Assembly (NCBI RefSeq): GCF_001411555.2
Contig: NC_049911.1
Coordinates: forward strand, 1,426,001 to 1,490,000
DNA length: 64,000 nt
Direction: 5' to 3'
From: Juglans regia
Taxonomy: Eukaryota; Streptophyta; Magnoliopsida; Fagales; Juglandaceae
Part shown: piece after piece, positions 45,672 to 58,213 of the stretch
Position numbering within the stretch: position 1 is the stretch's first letter
Layout of the letters: each line of letters opens with the position of its first letter
Made by a program: the position numbers and the translations under genes
The notes under the pieces: model-generated
Told to the model about the DNA's origin: nothing
Databases searched by the model: none
Seen by the model: only the letters and a program-made list of their open reading frames with translations

Positions 45672-45844
45672 GAGAAATTGTATTTACAGTCTCCATTTAA
45701 GTACTGCATGTGCAAACCCTTCATTAAATAGAAAAAAGTACCATGTTGAGAAGGATATTATTAAGATTTTAAAAAATTTTAAAGATAAAATTGACTAGGC
45801 TTGCACATGTAGTCCTCAAATAGAGACTGTAGGTAGCATTGCTC
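45672..45844. mobile_element. MULE-type MITE with 9-bp target duplication
   Basis: 173 bp. The ends GAGAAATTGTATTTACAGTC and its partner GACTGTAGGTAGCATTGCTC are inverted; the arms continue inward through CATGTGCAAACC / GGCTTGCACATG, about 45 bp per arm. The flanks TTTGTCTAT (45663-45671) and TTTGTCCAT (45845-45853) match at 8 of 9. A 9-bp duplication and long inverted arms point to the Mutator superfamily. Confidence 0.85.
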
Positions 45845-45853
45845 TTTGTCCAT

Positions 45854-48060
45854 AGACTTATTTCTAATTTTTGAATTGTTTTTGTTGTTCCTTTTCCTCG
45901 AAGGTCGAAAAAGATCAATCTATAACTTTTCGGCCATCTTTGAGACGCACGCGCCATACAAGACAAGAACTCCCAGGCCGTTGATCCTTCAAGTAGAATC
46001 AGTGGAGTGCATCAAAACTATGTGTGTATCTCTCACGTGCAACTGAAAGAGCCGTGTGATGCCTAAGCACCTCTTTTCCTAGAGTCCAATGATCTACCAC
46101 ACAGGTTCGAACCAAAAACTTCCTCATCCTTAAATCTTGTATATTTGGTCGTTGTGACTACATCGCGGCCCATGAGTGAGTCTCACTCATCGGCACAGAT
46201 TCCAGTATCCCCCAAAATTCACCCAAACTACAATCCGTCCATTTTCTCCCCCATCTTACTGATTTTACTTAACTTAGTTACTCGGATAGTACTCTTATAT
46301 CCAAATAGCAAAGTTAAGAATTTGAATCATACGCGCTAGATGATGCCGGACATAATTTAGTTTAATTCTGACGACTAATTTCAACAGATAATAAAAAATG
46401 AGAAGATAAAATATCAGTGCAAAACATAAAAAAACAACTCTGTTTTCAATTGAAAATTATCAAAACTTCAAAATCTTCTAACCAAACCCGCAAGCCAAGC
46501 TAAAATATCTATAAATCTGAAAATATCATAATTTTACCAAAAGTAACAAAATCTCAATAAACACTCCAAAAATAAATACGTAATTAAAGAATCATTCTAC
46601 CAAAAATCTGACCAAAATCGTATTCAAAATCACATTCTATCTGAGAAACGAATTATTACCATAAAAGGTAAAAAATATGTAAAATTGTGGATTTGAAAGG
46701 GAAAACAGTTGATTTTGGGCTAAAAAAGATGTACACCAAGCGTAGTTGGGTGACCACGCCGTGTGTGTTGAAAAAAAATTTCCGAATTGAGGTCATATGC
46801 TTGAATCTAATACCCATAGCTAAATTTATGACCAAAATACTAACACATGCTCAAAACTGCTCCAAGTAAAGGAAAAATCATTCTTTCTTGCTATCCTTGT
46901 GCTAATCTGCCGTCTCAAGGTAGTTCAGTTAACATGCAATCTGACAGTTCAACATCATTTGACTCGAATTCTCCCGCATCACAAGATAATCACCACCACT
47001 TCTTTTGTCATTTGGTAGTTTTTTCTCTAGCCTCAACTCACAAGTAACACCTTTTTCACTTCTGCCCGCAGCTTGAAAATCATATCGAGTACTCATTCGA
47101 AAGAGTGGTGTTTTGCGACAACATATAATGTGATAGAATTTGGTTTTTTTTTTATCAAATTTTTTAATACAAGATTTGTACTACTTTACCACATGATCAT
47201 GAAGACAAGAAAGTAGATCCCTCAAACAGTCACCTCAGAGCAACAAAGTGCAGCCATACCAACCACCATGGCTTCCGACCTTGGTTAACAATCCGTGTAT
47301 AAAAACCGCCACTTTGTACAGCCGTCCCTCGTCGATGAAGGATATGGATGTTTTATTTGTTCCCAATGCCTTTTTTTATTTTTCTTTAGTGTTGTACTAA
47401 TTCTGAATGAGTGTTTATAAAATCATCCACCCTTTATTCATGTATTCCTTTATCTATTAAATATAATATGTCGAGCTAGAAAAAAAATGACTTACAATTC
47501 AATATAATGCAGTAAATATATTCATAATTATTTAATGATACATCACTAGATGAAGAAAATATTAATATGCAACTTAAGCTAGCTATTAATTAGTTATTCG
47601 AAGCTAGCTTGGGTAATGAGCATCAACCAAAATAAAAGTTGCATGAAGATGTCGGCAAATTAATTCCACTGAAAAGCTAGCTTGTCTCCTCGCCTGCAGT
47701 GAACTTCGTACGGCTGCATCAGATATCTTGAATTTTTTATTTTAATTATAGTTATATTCTAAATAATTAATGTATAAAAAATAATTTAAAATGTATTTGA
47801 CGAAAGAGGATATTACAAACATGAATATCACTGTTTAAGCACATATATATTGACCCATGACCTAACGCTACTTTCAACTTATCTAAGCGATTTTTATATT
47901 AAAAAAAAATTATCTAAACGTGCGCAGCCCATGAGTCTACCTTCCCATAATTAAATTAAAAATATAAAAAAAAAATTGTCAAACATTTTGTCAGGTGGCG
48001 CCACTTGAACTAGACACGTTGTTTCTCAAGAGATCGATGTGCATTTATCATCTTACAATT
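45854..48060. other. Intergenic, nothing recognised
   Basis: I find no gene, RNA or clear element. Short open frames here (for example 46687-46869 and 46847-47047) have no recognisable content. A GGTTCGAACC at about 46104-46113 looks like a tRNA-type B box but no tRNA folds around it. Confidence 0.5.
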
Positions 48061-48231
48061 GGTAATATTAGATAGAGTTATGAGTTGTATAAATGTCAAG
48101 TATTTTTATTTTTAAAAAATAAGATTTATTATTAAAAAATTAATTTTTTTTATATAGATTTTATATTTATTTATTTATTTTCAAAATGAGTGCGTGATAT
48201 TTACATACTTTATGACTATAAATATAATTTC
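48061..48231. mobile_element. Foldback MITE copy 3
   Basis: It shares arms and AT-rich core with copies at 1-176 and 34849-35020: GTAATATTAGATAGAG at the left, TTCAAAATGAGTGCGTGATA...TTTATGACTATAAATATA at the right. Confidence 0.5.
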
Positions 48232-49184
48232 TCCTAACTTATATACAAACATGTAATTTTTTTTTTATTTAAACACACATATTAATATAAATATATATAT
48301 ATATATATATAAGAACAAAAATGATAAATCGCTTATTAGTATATAGTGTAGAAATAACATTTATAGAACTTATATATTTATGCAAAATTAAGGGGATCCC
48401 ATCACCCACTGATAAGGCATGGCTGCTGATACCGTTGGAATTAATGGTTTTTATGTTGCATTGGATTTTCGAATCTTTAACTCAACTTTAATTTAATAAT
48501 CGCCCACGCTGATGTGGTCCCGTTATTCCGTTGATTTTTCCTTAAAATGTTCTAACGCTAACAGGACCTACGATTTGACCACTATAAAGATATTAATGAA
48601 ACGTCATTATTTAGAAAAACGTCATTATTTAGAAAAGCTATATTTTTTTTAATATAAAAAATAAACTTTATTTCATTTCATAAAAAAAAGTTACATCTAA
48701 GACTCAAATTACAATCAAACTAACATTTATTATAAGCATCCCCGTACACAAAATCTTTGCGACGGACATTATTTAAACTTTATGAAAGCTCTCAAAGAGA
48801 AAGTATCATTCTCTGTATTAAAACAGAGAAAAAAACACCCCGCATCAAAACTTCATCCTTCATAGGAGTAGAAGTGAACAACACACTCATCCTCCTAACA
48901 CAGAGGAGGGAGAAACCAAACACTGTTATGAACAAAAGTCCAATAGCCTATTTCACTTTATTTTCCTACGAATAAAAAATTTAACAAATAAACGTCAACA
49001 AAAAACACATCGACATAAATTCGAAAATATAGTATCGAAAACAAACAAACACCACCAAACAAAATTGGAAAAACAAAATGGAAATCGACTATGGCCACAC
49101 TAGAAAGGAGTCATTCAGCCAGTCATGACGTTGTTGGAGTCGCTGGGCCCTAAACTGTCGCACATGACATCAACGTAAGATGAA
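48232..49184. other. Intergenic, nothing recognised
   Basis: AT-rich with a (TA)n run near 48291-48311. No coding region is supported. Confidence 0.5.
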
Positions 49185-49361
49185 TCACGGTGGTTTGAGA
49201 ACCCCACGCGTTTCCTTTAAGCCGTGTGTCGGCGCAACGCGCCACTCCGATTGGAGCTCAATTCGGTCGATCGCAAGATCGGCGGGTGAGGCTTCACCCA
49301 GTGGTGCGCGTGTCAGACGATGGTCACCAGAGAAACTCGAAACGGCTACCCGCTTTATTCG

Positions 49362-49424
<63 letters not shown>

Positions 49425-49444
49425 AAACAAACAAACAAACAAAC
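49185..49444 (+). mobile_element. GC-rich retroposed segment ending in A60 and (CAAA)n
   Basis: A 175-bp GC-rich stretch (about 49190-49363) with GGTGAGGCTTCACCC (an inverted repeat) and GGCGCAACGCGCC stands out from its AT-rich surroundings. It ends in 60 consecutive A (49364-49423) and a (CAAA)n run. That is the form of a recent retroposon 3' end (SINE or LINE 3' part), but I do not recognise the family and cannot place its left border. Confidence 0.45.
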
Positions 49445-49859
49445 CACCAGAGACAAAGGGCAGGCAAGGAGAGGAAGGAAAGGAAGAGGAAGAAGGAGCC
49501 GAAGCTCCCCTTCCCCCCAGTAGGATTTGGACGAGCGAGTTTCTAGAGAAAGAATATCTGGTTTCTAAAGAGAGCTCATTGTTAGCCACAACTCCATATT
49601 TGATATTTCAGTTGCCAGCCACTTCATCACCAACATTAATGTAGAAGATCAGCCACTAATTGATGTAGAAACTATTAAAAATAATTACAATTAGATTTTA
49701 GTGTATAGCTAGGACACATTATTCACATCGTAAGTAGAACTTACACTAAAACGTCACAAAATAATATTAATAATAAACTTTAAAAAAATACTAAATTCTT
49801 GTGTTATTAATCCTAATCAAGTATTGCCTTCTCTCATTTTCTCTCTGCAGGGAGAAGCT

Positions 49860-52800
49860 GATCATGTGAGATTTTTCTCTTGTAAGAATTAGTGAGATCA
49901 CAGTCTCTAATCTGCTCGCCAGATTGAGAGGGTGGAGATGGATTCTCTATTGAATACCAATGGAAACATTTTCATTTAAATGAGGAGGAAAAATTGGAGA
50001 TCAATGTCCATGAAAAGTGTTTGGTAGAAGAAACCAAAAAAAAGGGAGATGAGCCTTCTTTGAAAAATGTGTTCAGAAAATTATAAGCAAAGAGGCGGTG
50101 TGCTCAACTACGGCTAAGATCGGGAAAACATAAAAGCCATTATTTTTCCAAGATATTAGTCATAATCTGTTTGTAATATCCTTTGATAATCAAGAAGACA
50201 AGGAGTGTGTACTAAAAGGAAGGCCATGGCTTTTTTATACGATTTTATTTATCCTTAAGCCGTTTGATGGGTTGACTCCACCCAAAAAGATGAAACTTGT
50301 CTTTGAAGTTTTCTAGATTGAGCTTCACAATTTTATTGTTGGCATGCATGAATGTTGATATAGGAAACCAAATTGGTAAAACAAATGGAGAGGTGAAGGA
50401 TATACTGTGAAGGCTAACGAAACTGGATGGGAAAATTTTTTATGAATCAAAGTAGAGCTTGACTTACAAAAGCCCATATCTAGAGGAGGATGGATTAATT
50501 TGCTGGAGAATTGAGAGTGGATTCCTCTAAAATATGAAAAATTTCCTAAACTCTACTTCAAGTGTGGTCTCATTATTCATGGGCCTAAGGGATGTATATC
50601 AGTTGGAGAAAAGCTTCACGATAAACAAGAATAGTTTGGATCTTGGCTACGGGCTAATATGAAGAGTAGAGGAATGAAGGGTGGCTACTATATATGCAAT
50701 GAAAGGGAATGATTAGAAAGATGGTGAGAAATCTTCATCACGGCGGGAGATGGGACAAACTCCGAGCAATTTCCAATGAAGCAAGCTAGGGGTGGCCGAA
50801 ATGGATGGTATTTTTGGAGAGAAGACTATAGATAGTGGAAATCAAGGAGATGTTGAAGAAAACGTACAACAAAGGGAGGTAATGGTGGTATGTCATAATG
50901 TGGCAAAGGAAAGAAAGAATATCAAGATATGTAGTGTATAACGATTGGGAAGAATATAAATAGAATCCCTAATTTCGTGGGTCCATAAATTGAAACACTT
51001 GTTGAAGTTGAGGTGGTCAGACCATAAGAGACGATGGGCCAGCAATCAGTTTTGAGAGGGCCACAGCCCAATGATATCGAGAAGCCCACTAATAATATTG
51101 CTAATGTAAAAGCACATGATCTAGAGCAGAAAGAAGAGCAAGTTAGTGGCAATAATCAAAGGATTCAATGAAGTTGGAAGAGACGGGCACAGGTAATTCG
51201 ATTTATATATTACCTTATGCTATTAAACCTAAAAGTCATGGCATGGAGGGTCCTAGATCAGAGAAGGGTGGGGAGAAGAAAAGTAGAGGTGAGAGTTGTG
51301 AGTGGAATGGAAACACAGCTATGCAATTGGCGAAGGTTGCTAGGCAACCGCACCAATCATTATGAAAATATTAAGCTAAAACTGCCAAGGGCTTGGGAAC
51401 CCCCAAATAGTTCAAGATATATGTCTAATAGTCAAGGATAAGAAGCCCACAATTTTGTTTCTAATGGAGACAAAGCTGGGTTTGTTGTTAATTCTATTGG
51501 AAGAAAGGGCGGACTTGCATTATTATGGAATAGTGATGAAGATGTGACAGTGGTGAATCACTTGAGCTACCGCATTCATGCAAGTATTTCTGGCTACTTG
51601 ATATATGAATTGGAGTTTCACCGGCTTTTATGGATTACTCTGACACTAATCAAAGAAGGCATTCATGGACTTTGTTGTCGATGCTTAACTCAGATCATAA
51701 AAAAACCTTGGTGTGTTATAGGAGACTTTAATGAGATTATAACTCATGATGAGAAGAGAGGAGGAAGACCAAGACCTAAGAAGCAAATGGAGAATTTTAG
51801 ATAGGCTCTGGAGTCAAATGGTTTATATGATTTCGGATGGAAGGGATGAAAATATACATGGAAAAATAGGCATGAGGATGACTTTTCTACTAAATAGAGA
51901 CTCAATCGGGCTGTAGCTAATCAGGAGTGGTTGGAATTATTTAGACTAAGTGAAGTGGAAGTCTTTACCTGTAGAAGATCAGACCACAATCCTCTTCTCT
52001 TAACAGTTATCGAGGGCAATTTAAGAGCTGTGTCTAAAAGAAAAATGTTTAGATTTGAAGATAAATGGATGTTGGAGGAAGGAGATGAAAAGATTATTAA
52101 GGATGCCTAGACCAACCTACTCTCTACCAAACTTAGTGGAAATGAGTCATTAGGAAGATGAAAACATGTTGTGGGGATTTTTTGAGATGGAGTTCTAAGA
52201 AAATAAGAGATACTCATAACGAGATTGAAGAAAAAATTGAGTACCTAAAACAGTTGTAGGTAGGGGAAGGCCCCCATAATGTAGCAAAAATAAAGAATTT
52301 AACTGCAGAGCTAGATTTGATGCTTGAACAAGATGTAAAATGGAAACAAAGAGCGAAAATGAATTGGTATCAATTAGGTGACACTAATACTAAATTTTTT
52401 CATGCATTGTAACACCCCCTCCCCGTAGGCTAGGTGTGTCACGTATTTTTTTTTTTTTTTATGAAAAATAAACCCGGCAAGCGATTCTCTAATTTCACAA
52501 TTTAAAAATAAACTGAAATAATTTATTGAAATAAAAGGTCTAATAAAATGTCTTCCCAAAAAAAACATTTAAGAAATAACTGGATAAATTCGTCATAAGA
52601 GACACATTTTATTTTAAAAGTCTGAACAAAACTAAAATGCTCCTTCTACTCCTGGCCTGCCTGCTCGTAATCATCATCTTCACCTGGGTAATTAAAAACA
52701 TGAAATAAACTAAAATGAGTCGATGACTCAGTAAGAAATCTATCATAACGAAAACATAATAAACATAACATTTTCATAAGAACTTTCATGCTGAACTTAA

Positions 52801-55800
52801 GATTCATGACTGTTCATGCTAATGCTTATGCTATGTATGACTGAATTATCTGAACTAACTGACTGATTTATCTTACTTATCTGACTGGCCAACACACTTA
52901 ACCCTGTGTGCAAGGTTGTGCACCAGCCCCACATCCCGCTGCAGCAAGGGGAACTGCTGATAGTATTCTAGCATACTATGGTGGACCACGACTGAGTTCG
53001 TGGCTTGCACACCACCCTGAAACTGAACTGCATTGGTACCATGCATCTGAATGGCCATCTTATTAACTGATCTGATTTTTATCTTACACTTGAATTTAAG
53101 ATGGCTTATGTGTCTTATACACATGAGATGCATGACCTAATACATACATAACTATAATTTCTGAAACTGAAACATGATGCGGAATGACATGATCATATGC
53201 TATGCTGTATGACATGCTTGTACATGAGCGGTTCATAAATAATGGCTATCAAAGAACTGGCTTGAATAATACATACATATAAGCTAACTGTGATGATCCT
53301 AATTTATGATCAAATTTACTTACCTCGATGCGTTTCTTCTTGAATAATACTTCGTAACTTGAGACCTATATTCAATAAATAACTATCACTAAATTATTTG
53401 GAACTAAAATAAATGCTAATATCCTACTTAACTAAATTCGAAATTCTAAAACATAGTCAAACCAATATTTGTTTAACACTAAAAATCAATAATTCATAGT
53501 ATTTAAATTACTTAAAATACTAATTTATAATTTAGTAGAAATACTCGAGCTATTTTAAAATAATTCACAAAAAACTTAAATTCTTAAACTAGTTTCATTT
53601 CTTAACGTAATTATTAAATCTTATAAGAAACTTAATAAATTCCATTAAATTCTTAACATAGAAACCTTATTAAAATCTTTACTAAATTGACAAAAGAAAT
53701 ATTAACTCAAATATTAGACTTAAAAATTATACTTTAAAACATCTTTCCAATTCTTTAAACATTTATTAAAAAGAACCTTTAACTAAAAATATTTATTTAA
53801 TAAACTCAACTAGTAATATTAAACTCAATATAAATCACTAAAGCAATTATTAAATAAAATAAGATCAAGTCTAATTTAAAATATAAGTTCGAATAAATAT
53901 CACTATAATCTGTAAAAAGGGTTAAAAACTCTGGCCCATGAAAATAACATTATTACAGGAGCCCAAACCAAATAAATAAACCCATCCCAACCTCATACGG
54001 GCCTAAGGCCCAAGGCCCAACAAAAGAAACTCACGGGTTCTTCAAGAACCCGAGTACTCGGCAACCAAAACAGAGTTGAGAGAGAATGGTCTGCGATGGA
54101 GGAGCTCACCGAGAGAGGGTAGAGGGCGACGGCGGCGCTGAGTGGTTGGAGTGACTGGCGACGCGATGGGGTCTCTGGGAAAGGTGGTGCGACGCCGTGA
54201 CACAGAGAGAGAGAGAGAACCGTTAGTCCGAAAACATCCCGAAAACTACCGAGAGAGAAAGAGAGCTGATGGCGGTCGAGGCCTTACCGGAAAAGAGGTG
54301 GCTGAGCTAGGGCTGGGCTGGTCGGCACCGTCTGTGACGCCGGAAGGGAGTCCCGCGCCTCTGAGTGGCGTGGAGTTACTGCGAGAAGAAGTGGTTGGCT
54401 GCGGGTCAGAGAAGAGAACTCCAAAACAAGTGAGTTTTCTTTGTATTTTTCTTGTGTTTGAATCAGATATTCTAGATGGATTTATAAAGACGGTAGAAAG
54501 GCTATCTGATAGGGTTTTTTCTAATGAGAGTTAGACTCCTACTAGGACTCGAATTTACACACTACGGCAGGGTTTCAAATTTGAAACAAAGTGGATGAAC
54601 TTACGGATTGGTGGTTTGAATTTGTCAAACAGCGGCTAACAAAGTGATGAGGTTCGGAGACTAGAAAATTTAAACTTAAATTTCAAAACACACATCGCAG
54701 TGAACGTAATCTGAAACACTTTAAAAATCCTTATTAAAACAAAACTCTAACAAATCATGAATAGCAACTATAATAGAAATATAGAGATAAAATTAAATAT
54801 AAATTCTGATAAAACTATACTCATAAAAGTATAAAATCTAAAATAAAAGTTTACTAGGAAATATTACTAATATACCCTATCACCAAAACTGGTATGTCAC
54901 AATGTGCTTCTCAAAGTAAGAAGAAAAAATGGATCAAGTCTATCAAAGATACTCAAGACAGACTGGTTACTAAACATTGGAAGATTGAGAGGGTATTCCA
55001 ATAGTTTTACTGTGAGCTGTTCTATTCTAGTAATCCTTCATTAGCAGCAATTGAGGGATGTCTCCAATGTGTGGAAGAAAGAGATACACTATCAATGAAT
55101 GAAGAGTTGCAACAGCCTTTCACTACAGAGGAAATAAAAGCTGTTGTATAGCAAATGGCACATTTGAAGTCCCTAGGCCCAGACGATTTCAGCTTGTCTC
55201 TACCAATCCTATTGACACATGAAGAGGTATGTTCTGCTGCTTTAAAGTTTCTTAATGGGTTGGATTTTGATCATTGTATTAATTTCACTTATAGTGCTTT
55301 GATTCCAAAGATTAAAAATCCTACATGTGCTAGTAAATTTAGACCTATAAGCTTGTGTAATGTACTTCACAAAATAATGTCTAAAATTCTGGAAAATAGG
55401 CTGAAGAGGATTCTTCCTAATAATATCTCTAGTACTCAAAGTGCTTTCATCCTGGGAAGGTTAATCACTGATAATGTTTTAGTCGCATATGAAGCCTTAC
55501 ATTCCATGATGACTAGACATAGAGGGAATATTGGAAGCATAGCTATGAAGATATGATCGTATAAAGTTGTCTTTATTGGATGAAATGAAGAGAAAGTTAG
55601 TTTGGCTTCTGTGAAAAATGGACTTCTTTGATTATGGCATGTGTTACCTTGGTAACTTATGCAGTTCTAATCAATGGCCAGCCTAGTAATATTATTAAGC
55701 CAGCATGAGGGATTAGGCATGGAGATCCTATCTCTCCTTACATATTCCTCATTTGCGCTGAGGGCCTTAGTTCACTGTTGAATGTTGTTGAAAAAACATG

Positions 55801-57957
55801 AGCTATTAAAGGAATTAAAATTTCAAGGGGATATAAACCAATGAACCACTTGTTATTTGAAGACGATAGCATCCTATTCTATAGAGAATAGATGAATGAG
55901 CGGCAGAAAATTCAAGATTTGTTATGGAGGTATGTGCAGGCTTCTGGTCAGTGTTTGAACAAGCAAGAAAAAATCAATAATGTTTAGTTCTAATACTAAT
56001 GCTAAAGCTAGAAATCATATTAAAAGGACATCTGGAGTTTCTATCACAAGCAATTATGAGAAGTATCCAGGCTTACCATCCTTTGTGGGAAGATCAAAAT
56101 AAAATTCATTTCGAGCCATAAAGGAAAGGATATTGGGGAAGATCAATAGCTGGAAAAATAATTTCCTCTCCCAAGATGGGAATGAAATACTTTTGAAATA
56201 TGTTATTCGAGCTATACCAACCTACTCCATGAGTGTCTTTAGACTTCCAATGAGACTTTGCAAAGAGATTGCTGCTATCATGTCAAGATTTTGGTGGAGT
56301 TACAAGCACAATGACAGAAAAATACAATGGAGAAAATGGTCCAAGTTGGGTGAGTCTAAATCAAGAGGAGGGCTAGGTTTTAGGGATATAGAGTCTTTCA
56401 ACAAAGCTTTATTAGCTAAACAGATATGAGGATATTGAATAAGCCTGATTCTCTTGCTTCTCATATCATGAAGAACAAACACTATAGAAATTGTAATATG
56501 TTGGATGCTCAGCTTGGGCCTAGACCTTCTTTCATGAGGAGGAGCTTTATCTCAACTATGGAACTAGTCAAAGAAGGCTTGTTGTGGAGAGTAGGGAATG
56601 GCTCTTAGATCAGCATCTGGGGGTTGAAATGGATTCCAATACCTACTTCTTATATTGTTCAGTCCCTATAAAGGTGTTAGATGAGAATGCAACAATTAGA
56701 TAATTGGTGGATACTGATACTGGAGATTGGGATAGAAGTTTGGTTTCTAGATCTTTAACCAACAAGAGGTAGACACAATTTGCAGTATTCCTCTTAGTAG
56801 GTTAGGTGCAACAAATAAGATAGTCTGGAGTCCTTCAAAAGAGGAAGAGTTTAGTGTTAAATTGCCTATCATCTAGAAATGGAAAGGATGAGGAAAGAAC
56901 AATGAGAAACTTTAGCAAGACCAACTGAGGAGTCAGCTTGGAAGGTTTTATGGAATTTAAAAGTTTCAGGATTTGTGAAGCACTTTATTTGGATAGCTTG
57001 CCATGATATACTTCCCACAAGACATAATTTGTATAAAAGGAAAGTGGTGGAGAGACCCTAGTGTCCTATCTGTGAAAGGCTTGAAGAAACATCAATACAT
57101 GCACTTTAGTCTTGCCCTGTTGCTAGTTATGTATGGGGAGACAAGAATAGTCCACACAAGAAATGGTCGAGTTTTTTTTTTCTTCTTCTTCTGATGTCTG
57201 GGAACTATGGAAGCATTTAAGTACAAAACTGAAGATGGAGACCTTAAATATGTGGTTATGGTTATGAGGAATATCTGGACTAGAAGAAATGCAATAACTT
57301 TTGATAACAAATTTGATCAGTCTGAGACTATGCTTCGAAAGGCAAGTATAAGCTTGGAAGCATATCACTTTGCCCAACAACCTGGTCTAGTACAAAATGC
57401 AAATGCATTAGTGGCAATAAGGGGACTAAGGCAATGGAGAAAACCATCTAAGCATTATATGAAGGCTAATTATGATGCTACTATGGACATTAAGTCCAAG
57501 ACCACAGGGTTAGTAGTTATTATCAGATATGTTGAATGTGAGGTTCAAGCTTCTTTGATTTGCAGCATTAAAACTACTCTCCAACCTGTTGTTGATGAAG
57601 CAAGAACACTTGAAAGAGCGATGGATCTCTATACCTTTCTCACATGTCATTTTTGAATGGGCCTGTTAGGAGATTATCAAGGCTATCAATGCACAACAAG
57701 AGACTTGGACAGCAACAAGCGCTTTGATCTATGATATCAAAAGTATGTTGAACACCAGACTAGGATGGAAAGTTTCCTTCAGTTATAGGGAAACAAAGCA
57801 GGCTGCTCACAAGTTATCTAAATTAGCTCCTTCTATGACAGATGAGCATATTTGGATGGAAGAATGGCCTATGTAAATACTAGATGTAGTTGTTAAAGAG
57901 AAAGTTTGTAATGACTGATTTTAATATATGAAATTTCTCTATTTTAATTTAAAAAAA
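49860..57957 (+). mobile_element. L1-type LINE with RNase H, decayed, split by a 2.5-kb insertion
   Basis: Full series of domains in many broken frames: ORF1 with the DUF4283-like part (about 50150-50330) and a zinc-knuckle remnant (YFKCGLIIHGPKGC, about 50550), endonuclease (about 51370-52020: GLGNPQIVQD, WCVIGDFNEI, RRSDHNPL), linker, insertion at 52408-54901, reverse transcriptase from 54904 (FRPISLCNVLHKI at about 55339; the FADD box now reads FEDD at 55858-55869), zf-RVT, and RNase H remnants at 57430-57860. It ends in A7 at 57951-57957. Numerous stops, several where TAG replaces TGG. The 5' end is approximate. Confidence 0.85.
52408..54901 (-). mobile_element. 2.5-kb insertion in the LINE, probably a solo long LTR
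   Basis: The LINE reads ...FFHA up to 52406 and resumes with CASQ at 54904. The insert starts TGTAACACCCCC and ends GGTATGTCACA, so its ends are TG...CA and partly inverted. Only a 2-bp AT duplication can be read (52406-52407, 54902-54903). On the minus strand it has a GC-rich, 5'-leader-like block (54540-54050), AT-rich middle, an 86-codon frame of no known type (53133-52873) and an ending ...GGGGGTGTTACA, as in long LTRs of Ty3/Gypsy elements. It is related in layout to 5368-7440. No internal coding domain is present. Confidence 0.55.
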
Positions 57958-58213
57958 TACTAATATACTAATATAACGTATAAAGAGTGTCTTTTCATAC
58001 TTAAATAAAAAAACTAAAACCAAACAGAAATTTGAGTAAATGTTGGACATATAAAATTATAAAAGTATCTAGATTATTATGTAGTTCATATGACTCATCA
58101 AAGTCATGTTATTATAGGTACATATGGCCAATCAATTTAAATGTCGCCCACCTTAAATTATAATATTATTATGTATCTTAAAAATGTAATGATTTGTATA
58201 GTTTTTCGATTTG
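57958..58213. other. Spacer between the two LINEs
   Basis: About 250 bp of AT-rich DNA, nothing recognised. Confidence 0.5.

Noticed and set aside
46060..46130. GGTTCGAACC as a possible tRNA gene
   Set aside because: No acceptor, D or anticodon stems fold around it; at most a SINE remnant.
49185..49644. Open frames of 100-150 codons around the A60 tract on both strands (poly-Lys or poly-Phe)
   Set aside because: They are created by the homopolymer; no start context or domain.
54142..54534. 130-codon + strand frame in a GC-rich block
   Set aside because: It lies inside the LTR-like insertion, is rich in Arg/Gly/Glu from GAGAGA and CGCGG repeats and has no recognisable domain.
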